DNA of 64,000 nt, from contig NZ_JBGUAY010000003.1 of assembly GCF_041821025.1 (NCBI RefSeq), forward strand, positions 124,001 to 188,000. The letters are read 5' to 3'. Source of the DNA: Egicoccus sp. AB-alg6-2. GTDB lineage: Bacteria > Actinomycetota > Nitriliruptoria > Nitriliruptorales > Nitriliruptoraceae. Shown here one piece after another: positions 42,611 through 51,615 of this stretch (the stretch's first letter is position 1; each line of letters opens with the position of its first letter). The notes below the pieces were generated by a model. That model searched no databases, was not told the DNA's origin, and saw only the letters and a program-made list of their open reading frames with translations. Position numbers and translations under genes: made by a program.

Positions 42611-43675
42611 ATGCACGTGAACCTGCCCGTCACCCCGCCCGTGGAACCGATGCTGGCAAAGCTCGCCCGCGAGTTGCCGATCGGGCCGTTGCACTACGAA
42701 CCCAAGTGGGACGGGTTCCGGTGCATCGTGTTCCGGGACGGCGGCGAGCTGTTGCTGCAGAGCCGCAACCTCAAGCCACTCGATCGTTACTTCCCGGAGC
42801 TGCGCGAGCCGCTGCTCCGTCTCCTTCCGAAGCGCTGCGTCGTCGACGGCGAACTGGTCGTCCCGAGAGACGGCGTCCTCGACTTCGACGCGCTCTCCGA
42901 ACGGATCCATCCCGCGGACTCGCGGGTGCAGATGCTCGCCGAGCGGACGCCGGCCCGCTTCGTCGCGTTCGACGTGCTCGCACTCGGCGAGGACGATTTG
43001 ATGGGTGCCGCATTCGCACGACGCCGGGAGCGGCTGGCGGCGGCACTGCGCGGCATCGAGCCGCCGGTGCACCTCACGCCGGTGACCGACGATCCCGCGA
43101 CGGCCAGCGACTGGTTCGCACGGTTCGAGGGCGCTGGACTGGACGGGGTGATCGCCAAGCCGGCCGACGGCCCCTACGCCCCGGGGAAGCGCACGCTGGT
43201 CAAGGTCAAGCACCAGCGGACGGCGGATGTCGTCGTCGGCGGGTTCCGCTGGCACAAGGACGGCGAGGGCGTCGGGTCTCTGCTGCTGGGGCTCTACGAC
43301 GACGGTGGACAGCTCCGCCACATCGGGGTGGCGGCCGCGTTCTCGGCGAAGCGGCGCCGGGAACTCGTCGACGAGCTCGCGCCCTACCGGCCCGCCGACG
43401 GCGAGGCGCTGCCCGGACATCCCTGGGCCGACGGCGACGGCATGACCGGGACGCCGCGCGGTCCCTCGCGCTGGAACCAGGCCAAGGACACCAGCTGGCA
43501 GCCGTTGCGTCCCGAACTGGTGGCCGAGGTCGCCTACGAGCAGCTGCAGGGTGACCGGCTCCGCCACGGCGCCCGCCTGGTGCGTTGGCGTCCCGACCGT
43601 GACCCGGAATCGTGCCGCTACGACCAGCTGGAGAGCCCGCCGCCGGCTGAACTGGTCCACCTGTTCGCCGTCTGA
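42611..43675 (+). CDS. ATP-dependent DNA ligase (LigC-like)
   Basis: A 354-residue ligase with only the adenylation and OB domains. The nucleophile Lys32 lies in YEPKWDGFRCIVF, motif III in FVAFDVLAL, motif IV in GLDGVIAKPADGPY and motif V in TLVKVKHQRTADVVV. Length and motifs match mycobacterial LigC, which can take part in end-joining or repair. No Ku or polymerase gene is beside it. It is the second ATP-dependent ligase in this window. Confidence 0.92.
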   Translation: MHVNLPVTPPVEPMLAKLARELPIGPLHYEPKWDGFRCIVFRDGGELLLQSRNLKPLDRYFPELREPLLRLLPKRCVVDGELVVPRDGVLDFDALSERIHPADSRVQMLAERTPARFVAFDVLALGEDDLMGAAFARRRERLAAALRGIEPPVHLTPVTDDPATASDWFARFEGAGLDGVIAKPADGPYAPGKRTLVKVKHQRTADVVVGGFRWHKDGEGVGSLLLGLYDDGGQLRHIGVAAAFSAKRRRELVDELAPYRPADGEALPGHPWADGDGMTGTPRGPSRWNQAKDTSWQPLRPELVAEVAYEQLQGDRLRHGARLVRWRPDRDPESCRYDQLESPPPAELVHLFAV

Positions 43676-43738
43676 TCCGCGAACTCGTGCCGCTCCGGCG
43701 GACGCGACGCCAACGGGGTTCCCCGCCACCCGGAGCGG

Positions 43739-43744
43739 TACGTT
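43739..43744 (+). promoter_or_regulatory. Possible -10 hexamer for lgt
   Basis: TACGTT lies 34 bases before the lgt GTG and fits TANNNT. Confidence 0.3.
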
Positions 43745-43777
43745 CCCCGGCACGTCGAGACCTTCGAGGCAGCTGTC

Positions 43778-44695
43778 GTGCACGCCGTCCTGGGCACCAT
43801 CCCCCCGCCGCCCTTCAACGGCTTCGAACTCGGGCCGCTGGACGTCCGTCTCTACGGCATCCTCATCGCCTTCGGCGCCTACCTGGCGCTTCGGCTGATG
43901 GTCCGGCGGTACGAGCAGTTCGGGGGCGACCCCTCGCGTGCCGAGACCGCCGCCCTGGTCATGCTCGGCGCCGGGTTCCTCGGGGCACGGCTGGCCTACG
44001 TCCTGCCCCGCCTCGACCACTTCCTGCGCCAGCCGCAGGACATCCTGGCCATCTGGCAGGGCGGACTCGCGCTCTTCGGCGGGCTCACCATCGGCTCGAT
44101 CGTGGCGTTCCTGTACGCCAGGAACAAGCGGATGGACGTGCCGGCGCTGGCCGACGCCGCCGCACCGGCGGTGCCGCTCGCCCAGGCGATCGGGCGCTGG
44201 GGCAACTACTTCAACCAGGAACTCTACGGGCGTCCGACGGACGTGCCGTGGGCACTGGAGGTCGAGGCCGCCCATCGGCGGCCCGGGTACGAGAGCTTCT
44301 CGACCTTCCATCCCACGTTCCTGTACGAGTCGCTGTGGAACCTGGTGCTGTTCGCCGTGCTGTTGCGCATCGATCGGACCGGTCGCCTGCGGCGCGGATC
44401 GCTGGCGTTTCTGTACTTCATCGGGTACGGGATCGGCCGCGCCTGGATCGAGGCACTGCGGGTGGACACCGCCGAGCGCTATCTCGGACTCTCGCGCAAC
44501 AACTGGGTCGCGCTGGCCGTCGTCGTGCTCGCGGTCGCCGGACTGGTGTGGTGGCAGCGGCGGACACCGCCCGCCACCACCGACCCCGCCGACGACGGCG
44601 ACGTCGACCGGGATGCAGCCGACCACGCTCCCGCCGACGAGGCAGCGGACGCCGGCACCGACGCCACCCCGAGCGAGGGCGAGCGCCCCCACTGA
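43778..44695 (+). CDS. lgt: Prolipoprotein diacylglyceryl transferase
   Basis: A 305-residue integral membrane enzyme that moves diacylglycerol to the lipobox cysteine of prolipoproteins. The signature GRWGNYFNQELYG is intact, with FHPTFLYESLWNL and RGSLAFLYFIGYGIGRAWIE further on; about seven membrane segments. The last about 50 residues are an acidic Ala/Asp/Glu tail after WWQRRTPP, common in actinobacterial Lgt. It would modify the two lipoproteins in this window (7.2 and 28.1 kb). The GTG start has GAGG nine bases upstream. Confidence 0.95.
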   Translation: MHAVLGTIPPPPFNGFELGPLDVRLYGILIAFGAYLALRLMVRRYEQFGGDPSRAETAALVMLGAGFLGARLAYVLPRLDHFLRQPQDILAIWQGGLALFGGLTIGSIVAFLYARNKRMDVPALADAAAPAVPLAQAIGRWGNYFNQELYGRPTDVPWALEVEAAHRRPGYESFSTFHPTFLYESLWNLVLFAVLLRIDRTGRLRRGSLAFLYFIGYGIGRAWIEALRVDTAERYLGLSRNNWVALAVVVLAVAGLVWWQRRTPPATTDPADDGDVDRDAADHAPADEAADAGTDATPSEGERPH

Positions 44696-44730
44696 CCAGC
44701 ACCGACCACGGCGACCCGAGGAGGTCCGTT

Positions 44731-45357
44731 GTGACCACGATCCGCCAGAACCGCCGCGAGGAGCAGCGGGCCAGGACGCGCGAAGAACTGCTCGACGCCG
44801 CGGCGCGGGTGTTCGCCGAGCGTGGCTACCACGCGGCCTCGGTGGACCTGGTCGCCGACGCCGCCGGCTACACCAAGGGGGCGGTGTACTCGAACTTCGA
44901 CTCGAAGGAGGACCTGTTCCTCGCGCTGCTCGATCGACGCATCGAGGCCTCGATCGCCGCGATGGAGGAACTGCTCTTCGCCCGCGCCCCCGAGGACCGT
45001 GCGCAGATGTTCGCCGGCGCCGAACCCGAGGTCGAGGTCGTGGACCAGGACTGGTTCCTGCTCGAGACCGAGTTCATGCTCTACGCCGCACGCAATGGCG
45101 ACGTCCGCGAGCGCATCGCGGCGCGACAGCGCCTCATCCAGGACCGGGTCACCGAACTGGTCGGCCGGCACCTCGACGACCTCGGCGTCGCGCCCGAGCG
45201 GCTGGCGCCGGAGCGGTTCGCCCGGATCCTGATCGCCGTCGTCTCCGGCCTCGCGCGCGCGTCGCTGGCCGACCCCCGCGCCAGCGACCACGCCGGAGAA
45301 CTGCTCAACGACGTGGCGAACGGGTTGATCCACCAGGCCACGTCGCCGCCGTCCTGA
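44731..45357 (+). CDS. TetR family transcriptional regulator
   Basis: A 208-residue repressor-type protein. The N-terminal HTH is EELLDAAARVFAERGYHAAS, then VDLVADAAGYTKGAVYSNFDSKEDLF, a clear TetR signature. The ligand-binding C-terminal half has no identified effector. GAGGAGG precedes the GTG. It lies 35 bases after lgt on the same strand; its targets are unknown, and the convergent dehydrogenase cluster is not necessarily one. Confidence 0.92.
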   Translation: MTTIRQNRREEQRARTREELLDAAARVFAERGYHAASVDLVADAAGYTKGAVYSNFDSKEDLFLALLDRRIEASIAAMEELLFARAPEDRAQMFAGAEPEVEVVDQDWFLLETEFMLYAARNGDVRERIAARQRLIQDRVTELVGRHLDDLGVAPERLAPERFARILIAVVSGLARASLADPRASDHAGELLNDVANGLIHQATSPPS

Positions 45358-45358
45358 C

Positions 45359-45380
45359 GCGGGGGCCGGCGCCCCCACGC
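45359..45380. terminator. Bidirectional terminator between tetR and lpdA
   Basis: GGGGGC and GCCCCC pair perfectly around a CGGC loop (45361-45376), with GC-rich flanks, in the 29-base gap between convergent stops. Confidence 0.5.
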
Positions 45381-45386
45381 CGGCGG

Positions 45387-46817
45387 TCAGGCCCCGTGGA
45401 ACGGCAGACCCGCCGCGGACTGGAACGCCTCGCCCATCGCCTCGTACAACGAGGGGTGCGCGTGGGTGATTGCCGCCAACTCCTCGGGGAGGGCCTCCCA
45501 GGTCGTGGCGAGGGTCGCCTCGGCGATCAGGTCGGTCGCGTGCGGTCCGACGATGTGGACGCCGACGACCGGGCCACCGCCGCCCGGGGCCCCGACGGGC
45601 GTCTGGTCGGTGCGGTGCACGACCTTCACGAACCCCTCGGTACCCGCCAGGATGCCCTTGGCATTGTGGCGGAGGGACGAGGTCTCGACGGCCACGGCGT
45701 TGTCGCCGTAGGCGTCGCGTGCCTGGGCCTCGGTCAGCCCGACGGACGCGACCTCGGGGTGGCAGTAGGTCACGCGCGGCGTCTGCGTGTGGTCCACGGG
45801 CCGCGCGCCGTCCTGACCGGCGATCCGGTCGGCGACCGCGAAACCCTCGGCGAAGGCGGCATGCGCGAGCGCCAGGGTCGGGCGGACGTCCCCGACGGCC
45901 CAGACGCCCTCGATCTCGGTCGCGCCCCACGCATCGGTGACCACGAACCCGCGCTCGTCGAGGATGCCGAGCTCGGCGGCCCCCGTGTCGGCGGTGTTGG
46001 GTCCCCGACCGGTCGCGACCAGCACCCGGTCCGCCTCGAGCACACGCTCTTGACCGTCGACCTCGACCACGACCCGGCCGAGGTCACCATCGCGTTCGAC
46101 CGACTGCACCCGGGCCGAGGTCAGGACCTCGATGCCGCGCTGCGCATAGGCCTTCGCCACCGCCGTGGAGCAGTCGGCGTCCTCGAGCGGGAGGACGCGG
46201 TCGAGCGCCTCGACCACCGTGACCTCGCTGCCCATCGGCCGCCACATCGACGCGAACTCCATGCCGATGGCGCCGGCGCCGATGATCACCGCCCGCTGCG
46301 GCGGCGCGGTGAACCACAACGCGTGGTCGGAGGTCTGCACGACCTCACCGTCGATGTCGACGCCCGGCAGGCTGCGTGCGTACGAGCCCGTGGCCAGCAC
46401 GACGTGTCGACCCTGGACGCGCGTCGTCGCGCCCTCGCCATCGGTGACCTCGACCTCGACGCGGCCGTCCTGGCCACGCACGAGGCGACCACGACCTTCG
46501 TGGCGGGTGGTGCGCTTGGCGACCAGGAAGTCGAGACCCTTGAACATCCGCGTGATGACGCCCTCGCGGAACGCCGTGAGCGCGTTCCCGTCGAGGCCGT
46601 CGTAGCGGACCCTCAGGCCGAGGACGTCGGCACGGTGCACCTCCTCGAGCACCTCGGCGACGTGCAGCACCGCCTTCGACGGGATGCAGCCGCGGTGCAG
46701 GCAGGTACCACCGACCTTGTCCGCCTCGACGAGCGCGACGTCGAGTCCGCGGGCCGCGGCCCGGAACGCCGTGGCGTACCCACCGGGGCCGCCCCCGACG
46801 ACGACGATGTCATGCAT
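45387..46817 (-). CDS. lpdA: Dihydrolipoyl dehydrogenase (E3)
   Basis: A 476-residue flavoprotein that reoxidises the lipoyl groups of E2 with NAD. FAD binding is VVVGGGPGGYATAF, the redox disulfide is GGTCLHRGCIPSK, NAD binding is VIIGAGAIGMEFASMW, and the C-terminal His-Glu pair is HAHPSLYEAMGEA. AAGGAA precedes the ATG. It is the last gene of the E1alpha-E1beta-E2-E3 operon. Confidence 0.94.
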   Translation of the reverse strand: MHDIVVVGGGPGGYATAFRAAARGLDVALVEADKVGGTCLHRGCIPSKAVLHVAEVLEEVHRADVLGLRVRYDGLDGNALTAFREGVITRMFKGLDFLVAKRTTRHEGRGRLVRGQDGRVEVEVTDGEGATTRVQGRHVVLATGSYARSLPGVDIDGEVVQTSDHALWFTAPPQRAVIIGAGAIGMEFASMWRPMGSEVTVVEALDRVLPLEDADCSTAVAKAYAQRGIEVLTSARVQSVERDGDLGRVVVEVDGQERVLEADRVLVATGRGPNTADTGAAELGILDERGFVVTDAWGATEIEGVWAVGDVRPTLALAHAAFAEGFAVADRIAGQDGARPVDHTQTPRVTYCHPEVASVGLTEAQARDAYGDNAVAVETSSLRHNAKGILAGTEGFVKVVHRTDQTPVGAPGGGGPVVGVHIVGPHATDLIAEATLATTWEALPEELAAITHAHPSLYEAMGEAFQSAAGLPFHGA

Positions 46818-46837
46818 GTGCGCTTTCCTTGGTCGCG

Positions 46838-48379
46838 TCAGCTGTGCAGCAGGATGCGGGCGGGGTTCTCGCACAGGTTCGCGACGTAGGTCACGAACCG
46901 TCCCGCCTCGCCGCCGTCGCTGATCCGGTGGTCGAACACGAGCGAGAACTTGCAGGTGCGCCGCACCACCACCTCGCCGTCGACGACCCAGGGGCGTTCC
47001 TCGATCGCGCCGACCCCGAGGATCCCGGCTTCGGGGTGGTTGATGATCGGGTTGCCGTCGTCGTTGCCGAACGCGCCGTAGTTGGAGACGGTGAAGGTGC
47101 CGCCGGTCATGTCGCCGGCGCCGATGCTGCCGTCGCGTGCCGCGGTCGCGAGCCGGTTGAGCTCGGCCGCGATCTGCAGCGTCGACTTGGCGTGCGCGTC
47201 CTTGATGTTGGGGACGACCAGGCCGCGGTCGGTGTCGGCGGCGAAGCCGAGGTTGACGTGCTCGTGCAGACGGATCTCGCCGGCCTCGCGGTCGATCACG
47301 CCGTTGAGGGTCGGGAAGCGCCGCAGACCGAGCACGACGGCGCGCAGGATGAGGGCGAACGGCGTCACCTTGACGTCGAACCCGTCGGCCTGCGCCTGGG
47401 CGGTCAGGTCCTTGCGCAGCTCCCACAGCGTGGTGAGGTCGGCCCACTTGGTGCAGGTCGCTTCCGGGATCTCCGTGCGCGAGACCTCCATCTTCTCGAC
47501 GATCCGTTTCCGGATCCCGCGGATCGGTTCCACCTCGCCGGGGGTACGCCCACGGAAGCCGGGCACCACCTTCTCGCCGCCACCGCTGAAGCCCGCGAAG
47601 GGGTCGGTGGCGGGCGCCGCCCGCTGGCCGGTGCCGGACGCGGTCGCGACCTCGGAGCGCGCCGGGGCCGTGGCGGGTGCGTGGTCGCGTGCGGCGTCGT
47701 CACCGGACCGCGAGGCCGCCGCGTGGACGTCGTCGCGTGTGATGACGCCGTCGGGACCGGATCCGGGAGCGATCGAGGCGAGGTCGACGCCGAGGTCCTT
47801 CGCCAGCTTCCGTACGGGTGGCTTGGCCAGGGGCGCGACGACGACCGGAGCCTGCCCGTCGCCCGCGGTGTCGCCCGCGCCGCCCCCTCGGCGACGCCGC
47901 CGCGCCCCCGACTTGCCCGCGCCGTAGCCGACCAGCGGCTGGGGTTCCTCGTCCGCGTCGAGGCCGGTCGACTTGCGTCCCGCCTCGCCGTCGTGGACCT
48001 CGCCGTACAGGCCGGCGGTCTCCTCCACCGACTTCGCGGCGGCGCTCGCGCCGGCCTCGAACCCGCCCTGCGCGGGCGACGCCTCGGTGGCGGCGAGCGT
48101 GGCCGCGGCCTCCTCGGCGACCGCGCCCCCCTCGACCGCGACGTCGATGCGGAGGAACACGGTGCCCACCTGCAGCGCCTCGCCGACCTCGCCGACGCGT
48201 TCGACGACCTTGCCGGCGAACGGCGAGGGGACGTCGACCACGGCCTTGGCGGTCTCGATGGACGCCACGGTCTGGTTGAGCTCGATCACGTCGCCGACGG
48301 CGACGTGCCACTCGACGACCTCGCCCTCCTCGAGACCCTCCCCGAGGTCGGGCAGCTTGAAGTCCTTCACGTCACTCAC
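46838..48379 (-). CDS. 2-oxoacid dehydrogenase E2, dihydrolipoyl acyltransferase
   Basis: A 513-residue E2. The lipoyl domain (1-80) has Lys45 in IETAKAVVDVP. A long variable linker (about 85-170) holds the Arg-rich GARRRRRGGG stretch. The peripheral-subunit-binding domain is VRKLAKDLGVDLASI (about 190-225). After a second linker the catalytic domain (about 290-513) ends with the active-site motif FDHRISDGG. It forms the core of a pyruvate or branched-chain 2-oxoacid complex; sequence alone does not decide which. It lies 58 bases after E1beta. Confidence 0.9.
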   Translation of the reverse strand: MSDVKDFKLPDLGEGLEEGEVVEWHVAVGDVIELNQTVASIETAKAVVDVPSPFAGKVVERVGEVGEALQVGTVFLRIDVAVEGGAVAEEAAATLAATEASPAQGGFEAGASAAAKSVEETAGLYGEVHDGEAGRKSTGLDADEEPQPLVGYGAGKSGARRRRRGGGAGDTAGDGQAPVVVAPLAKPPVRKLAKDLGVDLASIAPGSGPDGVITRDDVHAAASRSGDDAARDHAPATAPARSEVATASGTGQRAAPATDPFAGFSGGGEKVVPGFRGRTPGEVEPIRGIRKRIVEKMEVSRTEIPEATCTKWADLTTLWELRKDLTAQAQADGFDVKVTPFALILRAVVLGLRRFPTLNGVIDREAGEIRLHEHVNLGFAADTDRGLVVPNIKDAHAKSTLQIAAELNRLATAARDGSIGAGDMTGGTFTVSNYGAFGNDDGNPIINHPEAGILGVGAIEERPWVVDGEVVVRRTCKFSLVFDHRISDGGEAGRFVTYVANLCENPARILLHS

Positions 48380-48437
48380 GGATCACCCTTCATCGACGTC
48401 GCGGGCGGCAGCCGGGTACTGACCGGCCACCCGTGTG

Positions 48438-49409
48438 TCAGTAGTTCAGCGACCGCTCGACGAGGTCGAGGATCCGGTCGACGTCGGGCAGCCAGAACTC
48501 CTCGAGCTTGGCCGGCGGATAGGGCGTGTCGTAGCCCGTCGCCCGCAGCACCGGGGCCTCGAGCGAGTAGAACGCCTGCTCCTGGATGCGTGCGGCGATC
48601 TCGGCGCCCATGCCCAGGGTCTGGGCGGCCTCGTGCACGACGATCGCACGACCGGTGCGTTCGACGGAGGCGACCATCGTGGGCGTGTCCAGCGGACTGA
48701 GCGAACGGAGGTCGACGACCTCGAGCGACCAGCCCTCGTCGGCTGCGGCCTCGGCGGCCTCCATGGCCGTGCGCACCATCGGGCCGTAGCAGAACACCGA
48801 CACGTCGGTGCCTTCACGCCGGACGACGGCCCGGTGCGGCGGCTCGGTCTGCACCGGCAGCGTGGTGTCGGACTTCATCCAGTAGCGACGCTTGGGCTCC
48901 AGGAAGATGACGGGGTCGTCCATCGCGATCGCGGCCCGCATCATCGAGTAGGCGTCCTCGGGCGTGCCGGGCGTGAACACCTTCAGGCCGGCCGTGTGGG
49001 CCCAGTAGGCCTCGGGCGACTCCGAGTGGTGCTCGACCGCGCCGATCCCGCCGCCGTAGGGGATGCGGATCGTGACCGGGAGCTTGACCGTGCCGCGTGA
49101 TCGGTTCGGCATCTTCGCGAGGTGGCTGACGATCTGCTCGAACGCCGGGTAGGTGAACCCGTCGAACTGCATCTCGGGAACGGGCCGGAACCCGTACATC
49201 GCCAGCCCGATCGCGGTGCCGATGATCCCCGACTCGGCCAGCGGGGTGTCGAAGCAGCGGTCCTCGGTGAACTTCTCCTGCAACTTGTCGGTGACGCGGA
49301 ACACGCCACCGAGCTTGCCGACGTCCTCACCGAAGACGAGCACACGCTCGTCCTCGGACATCGCGTCGTGCAGCGCCTGGTTGATCGCCTGTGCCAGTGT
49401 GACCGCCAT
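48438..49409 (-). CDS. 2-oxoacid dehydrogenase E1 beta subunit
   Basis: A 323-residue transketolase-like E1 beta. VFGEDVGKLGGVFRVT and the TPP-activating Glu in DTPLAESGIIGTAIGLAM are intact. PEMQFDGFTYPAFEQI and VEHHSESPEAYWAH are characteristic of both the branched-chain and actinobacterial pyruvate groups. It is separated by two bases from E1 alpha. Confidence 0.92.
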   Translation of the reverse strand: MAVTLAQAINQALHDAMSEDERVLVFGEDVGKLGGVFRVTDKLQEKFTEDRCFDTPLAESGIIGTAIGLAMYGFRPVPEMQFDGFTYPAFEQIVSHLAKMPNRSRGTVKLPVTIRIPYGGGIGAVEHHSESPEAYWAHTAGLKVFTPGTPEDAYSMMRAAIAMDDPVIFLEPKRRYWMKSDTTLPVQTEPPHRAVVRREGTDVSVFCYGPMVRTAMEAAEAAADEGWSLEVVDLRSLSPLDTPTMVASVERTGRAIVVHEAAQTLGMGAEIAARIQEQAFYSLEAPVLRATGYDTPYPPAKLEEFWLPDVDRILDLVERSLNY

Positions 49410-49411
49410 CG

Positions 49412-50518
49412 TCAGCCCTCCCCCTGACCCGCGTCGAGCTCTGACCGCAGCTGTTCGCGCTGCAGGTCGAAGTGGCCCGTCGGGTCGACGTAGACGTGCT
49501 CGAACAGCTCCATCGGGTCGCCGTGCGGCGCGTCGTAGATGCCGGCGCGCACGTACGAGGCGACCTCCTTGGCCTGGTCCTCGACGGCTTCTTCGAGCTC
49601 GGTGTCGTACAGGTCGCGCTGCTGCAGGAAGTTGCGCATCCGCGCGATGGGGTCGGTCAGGGCGGCCTCGTCCAGTTCGGCCTGGGTGCGGTAGCGCGAC
49701 GGGTCGTCGGAGGTCGTGTGGGCCTCCATCCGGTAGGTCAGCGCCTCGATGAAGGTGGGGCCCTCGCCGGCCCTGGCCCGGTCGACGGCCTTCTTGGTCA
49801 CCGCGTAGGTGGCCAGCACGTCGTTGCCGTCGCAGCGGCGGCCGGGCAACCCGTAACCGATGGCCTTGTGCGCCAGGGTCGGGGCCGCGGTCTGCTTCTC
49901 GAGCGGCACCGAGATCGCGTACTGGTTGTTCTGCACGAAGAAGATGACGGGCGCACGGGTCACGCCGGCGAAGGTCATGGCCTCGTGCGGGTCGCCCTCG
50001 GAGGTTCCGCCGTCACCGAAGTAGGTCATCGTGACGATCGGGTTGTTGTCGAGACGCGCACCCATGGCGAAGCCCGTGGCGTGAAGCGCCTGCGTGCCGA
50101 TCGGGATCGACATCAGGCCGAAGTGGTGCTTGTAGGGGTCGTGGTCGCTGAGCCAGGTGCCGCGGTACAGGTGCAACAGCCCGGCGGCATCGACCTGGCG
50201 CACGAGCGCGGCGCCGAGCTCCCGGTACGACGGGAAGATCCAGTCCTCCTCGGCCAGTGCATAGGCCGAACCGACCTGGGCGGCTTCCTGCCCCATGCAC
50301 GAGGCATAGACGCCGAGCTGCCCCTGCCGCTGCAGGTTGATCGCCTCGCGGTCGACCTTGCGGGTGACGAGCATGAGGCGGTACAGCTCGCGCAGGCCGG
50401 CGTCGTCGAGATCGATCGGATGCTCGGGATCCTCGTGGTAGGTCCCGTCCGGGTCCAGCAGGTGCACCGGTTCGTCGGGAGGAAGCAGCTCCCGGGGATC
50501 GATGGCAGCGTCGGCCAC
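49412..50518 (-). CDS. 2-oxoacid dehydrogenase E1 alpha subunit
   Basis: A 368-residue thiamine-diphosphate-dependent subunit that decarboxylates a 2-oxoacid. The TPP motif is YFGDGGTSEGDPHEAM through FFVQNNQYAIS, and the phosphorylation-loop region is YRMEAHTTSDDPSRYR. YASCMGQEAAQVGSAYAL lies near the N-terminus. The C-terminal half resembles pyruvate-type subunits, but the branched-chain type cannot be excluded. The GTG at 50518 has GAGGAG upstream. It is the first gene of the operon. Confidence 0.9.
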   Translation of the reverse strand: MADAAIDPRELLPPDEPVHLLDPDGTYHEDPEHPIDLDDAGLRELYRLMLVTRKVDREAINLQRQGQLGVYASCMGQEAAQVGSAYALAEEDWIFPSYRELGAALVRQVDAAGLLHLYRGTWLSDHDPYKHHFGLMSIPIGTQALHATGFAMGARLDNNPIVTMTYFGDGGTSEGDPHEAMTFAGVTRAPVIFFVQNNQYAISVPLEKQTAAPTLAHKAIGYGLPGRRCDGNDVLATYAVTKKAVDRARAGEGPTFIEALTYRMEAHTTSDDPSRYRTQAELDEAALTDPIARMRNFLQQRDLYDTELEEAVEDQAKEVASYVRAGIYDAPHGDPMELFEHVYVDPTGHFDLQREQLRSELDAGQGEG

Positions 50519-50867
50519 GTGCCCACTCCTCGCTTGTCGGGGCGGTCGCACGGGGTGTCCGGCGACGCCCAGCCGTCACGGGTGCCAATTCCTCCCCGAC
50601 ACACCGTGTCACCGCATGCTGCCCGATTGGGGGCAGACGGTGTACTGGTCTCTCCACCGGAGCGTGCGCGGGATCACCGTGCGTCGCGCCGGTCACACGA
50701 CTCGGGCGGAGGCGTGTGGCCCCGAACCCTAGTCACCCGCGCTGGCCGGAGCATGTTCGTGTGGCACGAGCCGCGCACGGCGCCGTTCACCGGGCCGGCC
50801 TGGCGGTGCCCACACGATTAGCATGGCCGTGGCTCGACCGTCGGGCCATGGGGAGGTCGAACAACGC
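50519..50867. other. Divergent promoter region without a gene
   Basis: This 349-base gap lies between E1 alpha and the universal stress gene. I see no credible ORF. It holds a small palindrome, GACAC-ACC-GTGTC (50598-50610), and a short TGCCC/GGGCA hairpin that could be regulatory, plus the -10 candidate of the stress gene. Confidence 0.5.
50819..50824 (+). promoter_or_regulatory. Possible -10 hexamer for the universal stress gene
   Basis: TAGCAT lies 44 bases before the ATG at 50868 and fits TANNNT. If right, the in-frame ATG at 50823 cannot be the start. Confidence 0.3.
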
Positions 50868-51275
50868 ATGCGCATCGTCGTCGGATTCCTGCGGTCGCCC
50901 GAGGGACGCGCCGCTCTGCAACGGGCTGTCGAGGAGGCGCGGCTGCGCGATGCCGAACTGCTCGTCGTGCACTCCTTCCGCGGCGGGCCCCGGGAGGACG
51001 AGGCCGAGGTCATCGCCTACCGGGAGGAGTTCGAGCGCCTCGAGCGCCAGCTCAGCACGGAGGGCGTCCGCTACACCCTCCGCGAGTTCGTCCGGGGCAA
51101 TGCGCCGGACGAGGACCTGCTGCAGGTGGCCAAGGACGAGGATGCCGACCTGATCGTCATCGGCATCCGCCGTCGTTCGCCGGTCGGCAAGCTCGTGCTC
51201 GGCAGCAACGCACAGGACATCCTGCTCCAGGCGGACTGTCCGGTCCTGGCCGTCAAGGCCGCGACGGAGTCCTGA
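50868..51275 (+). CDS. Universal stress protein (UspA family)
   Basis: A 135-residue single Usp domain. MRIVVGFLRSPEGRAALQ begins the fold, the helix EEARLRDAELLVVHSF follows, and the ATP-binding signature is IGIRRRSPVGKLVLGSNAQ, then ADCPVLAVK. The G-2x-G-9x-G-type motif suggests that it binds nucleotide. ATG 50868 starts directly at the first strand and has GGGAGG about 11 bases upstream. A very stable hairpin follows. Confidence 0.9.
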   Translation: MRIVVGFLRSPEGRAALQRAVEEARLRDAELLVVHSFRGGPREDEAEVIAYREEFERLERQLSTEGVRYTLREFVRGNAPDEDLLQVAKDEDADLIVIGIRRRSPVGKLVLGSNAQDILLQADCPVLAVKAATES

Positions 51276-51280
51276 ACACG

Positions 51281-51317
51281 CCGACGGCGTCGCGGCAGGT
51301 GGCCGCGACGCCGTCGG
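51281..51317. terminator. Perfect 16-bp bidirectional terminator
   Basis: CCGACGGCGTCGCGGC and its exact complement flank the loop AGGTG. It lies between the convergent stress gene and the small membrane gene and can serve both. Confidence 0.75.
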
Positions 51318-51331
51318 TCGGAGTCAAGAGG

Positions 51332-51487
51332 TCAGACGCCGCTGCGGCCCTTCCCGCGACCGGCGATCGCGCCGACCACGGCCAGCACGACGGCGATGAT
51401 CAGCAGCCACATCAGCCCCTCGACGAGGAGTCCGACGCCGCCGATGACGAGGGCCAGGATGAGCAACAGAATGGCGAGACCGCCCAT
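51332..51487 (-). CDS. Small two-helix membrane protein
   Basis: A 51-residue hydrophobic protein: GGLAILLLILALVIGGVGLL, then GLMWLLIIAVVLAVVGAIAG and a basic tail GRGKGRSGV. Two closely spaced membrane helices are likely, with the tail in the cytoplasm. ATG 51487 has GGAGAAG upstream. The function is unknown; similar tiny hydrophobic proteins are common in actinobacteria. Confidence 0.75.
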   Translation of the reverse strand: MGGLAILLLILALVIGGVGLLVEGLMWLLIIAVVLAVVGAIAGRGKGRSGV

Positions 51488-51615
51488 GTTCTTCTCCGAT
51501 GTGTAGGTCGTGAGCACATTCTCGTCGGCGTGGGCCGGCACGTCTGCCCCCCTGGCCCGGCCACACGTCGGACCGAATGCCGCCACACTGCCCGAACGAC
51601 CCTGATCCCGGCCTC

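Noticed and set aside
42512-44692. A 726-codon minus-strand frame opposite the LigC-like ligase and lgt
   Set aside because: It covers two well-supported plus-strand genes and has the low-complexity composition of a GC shadow.
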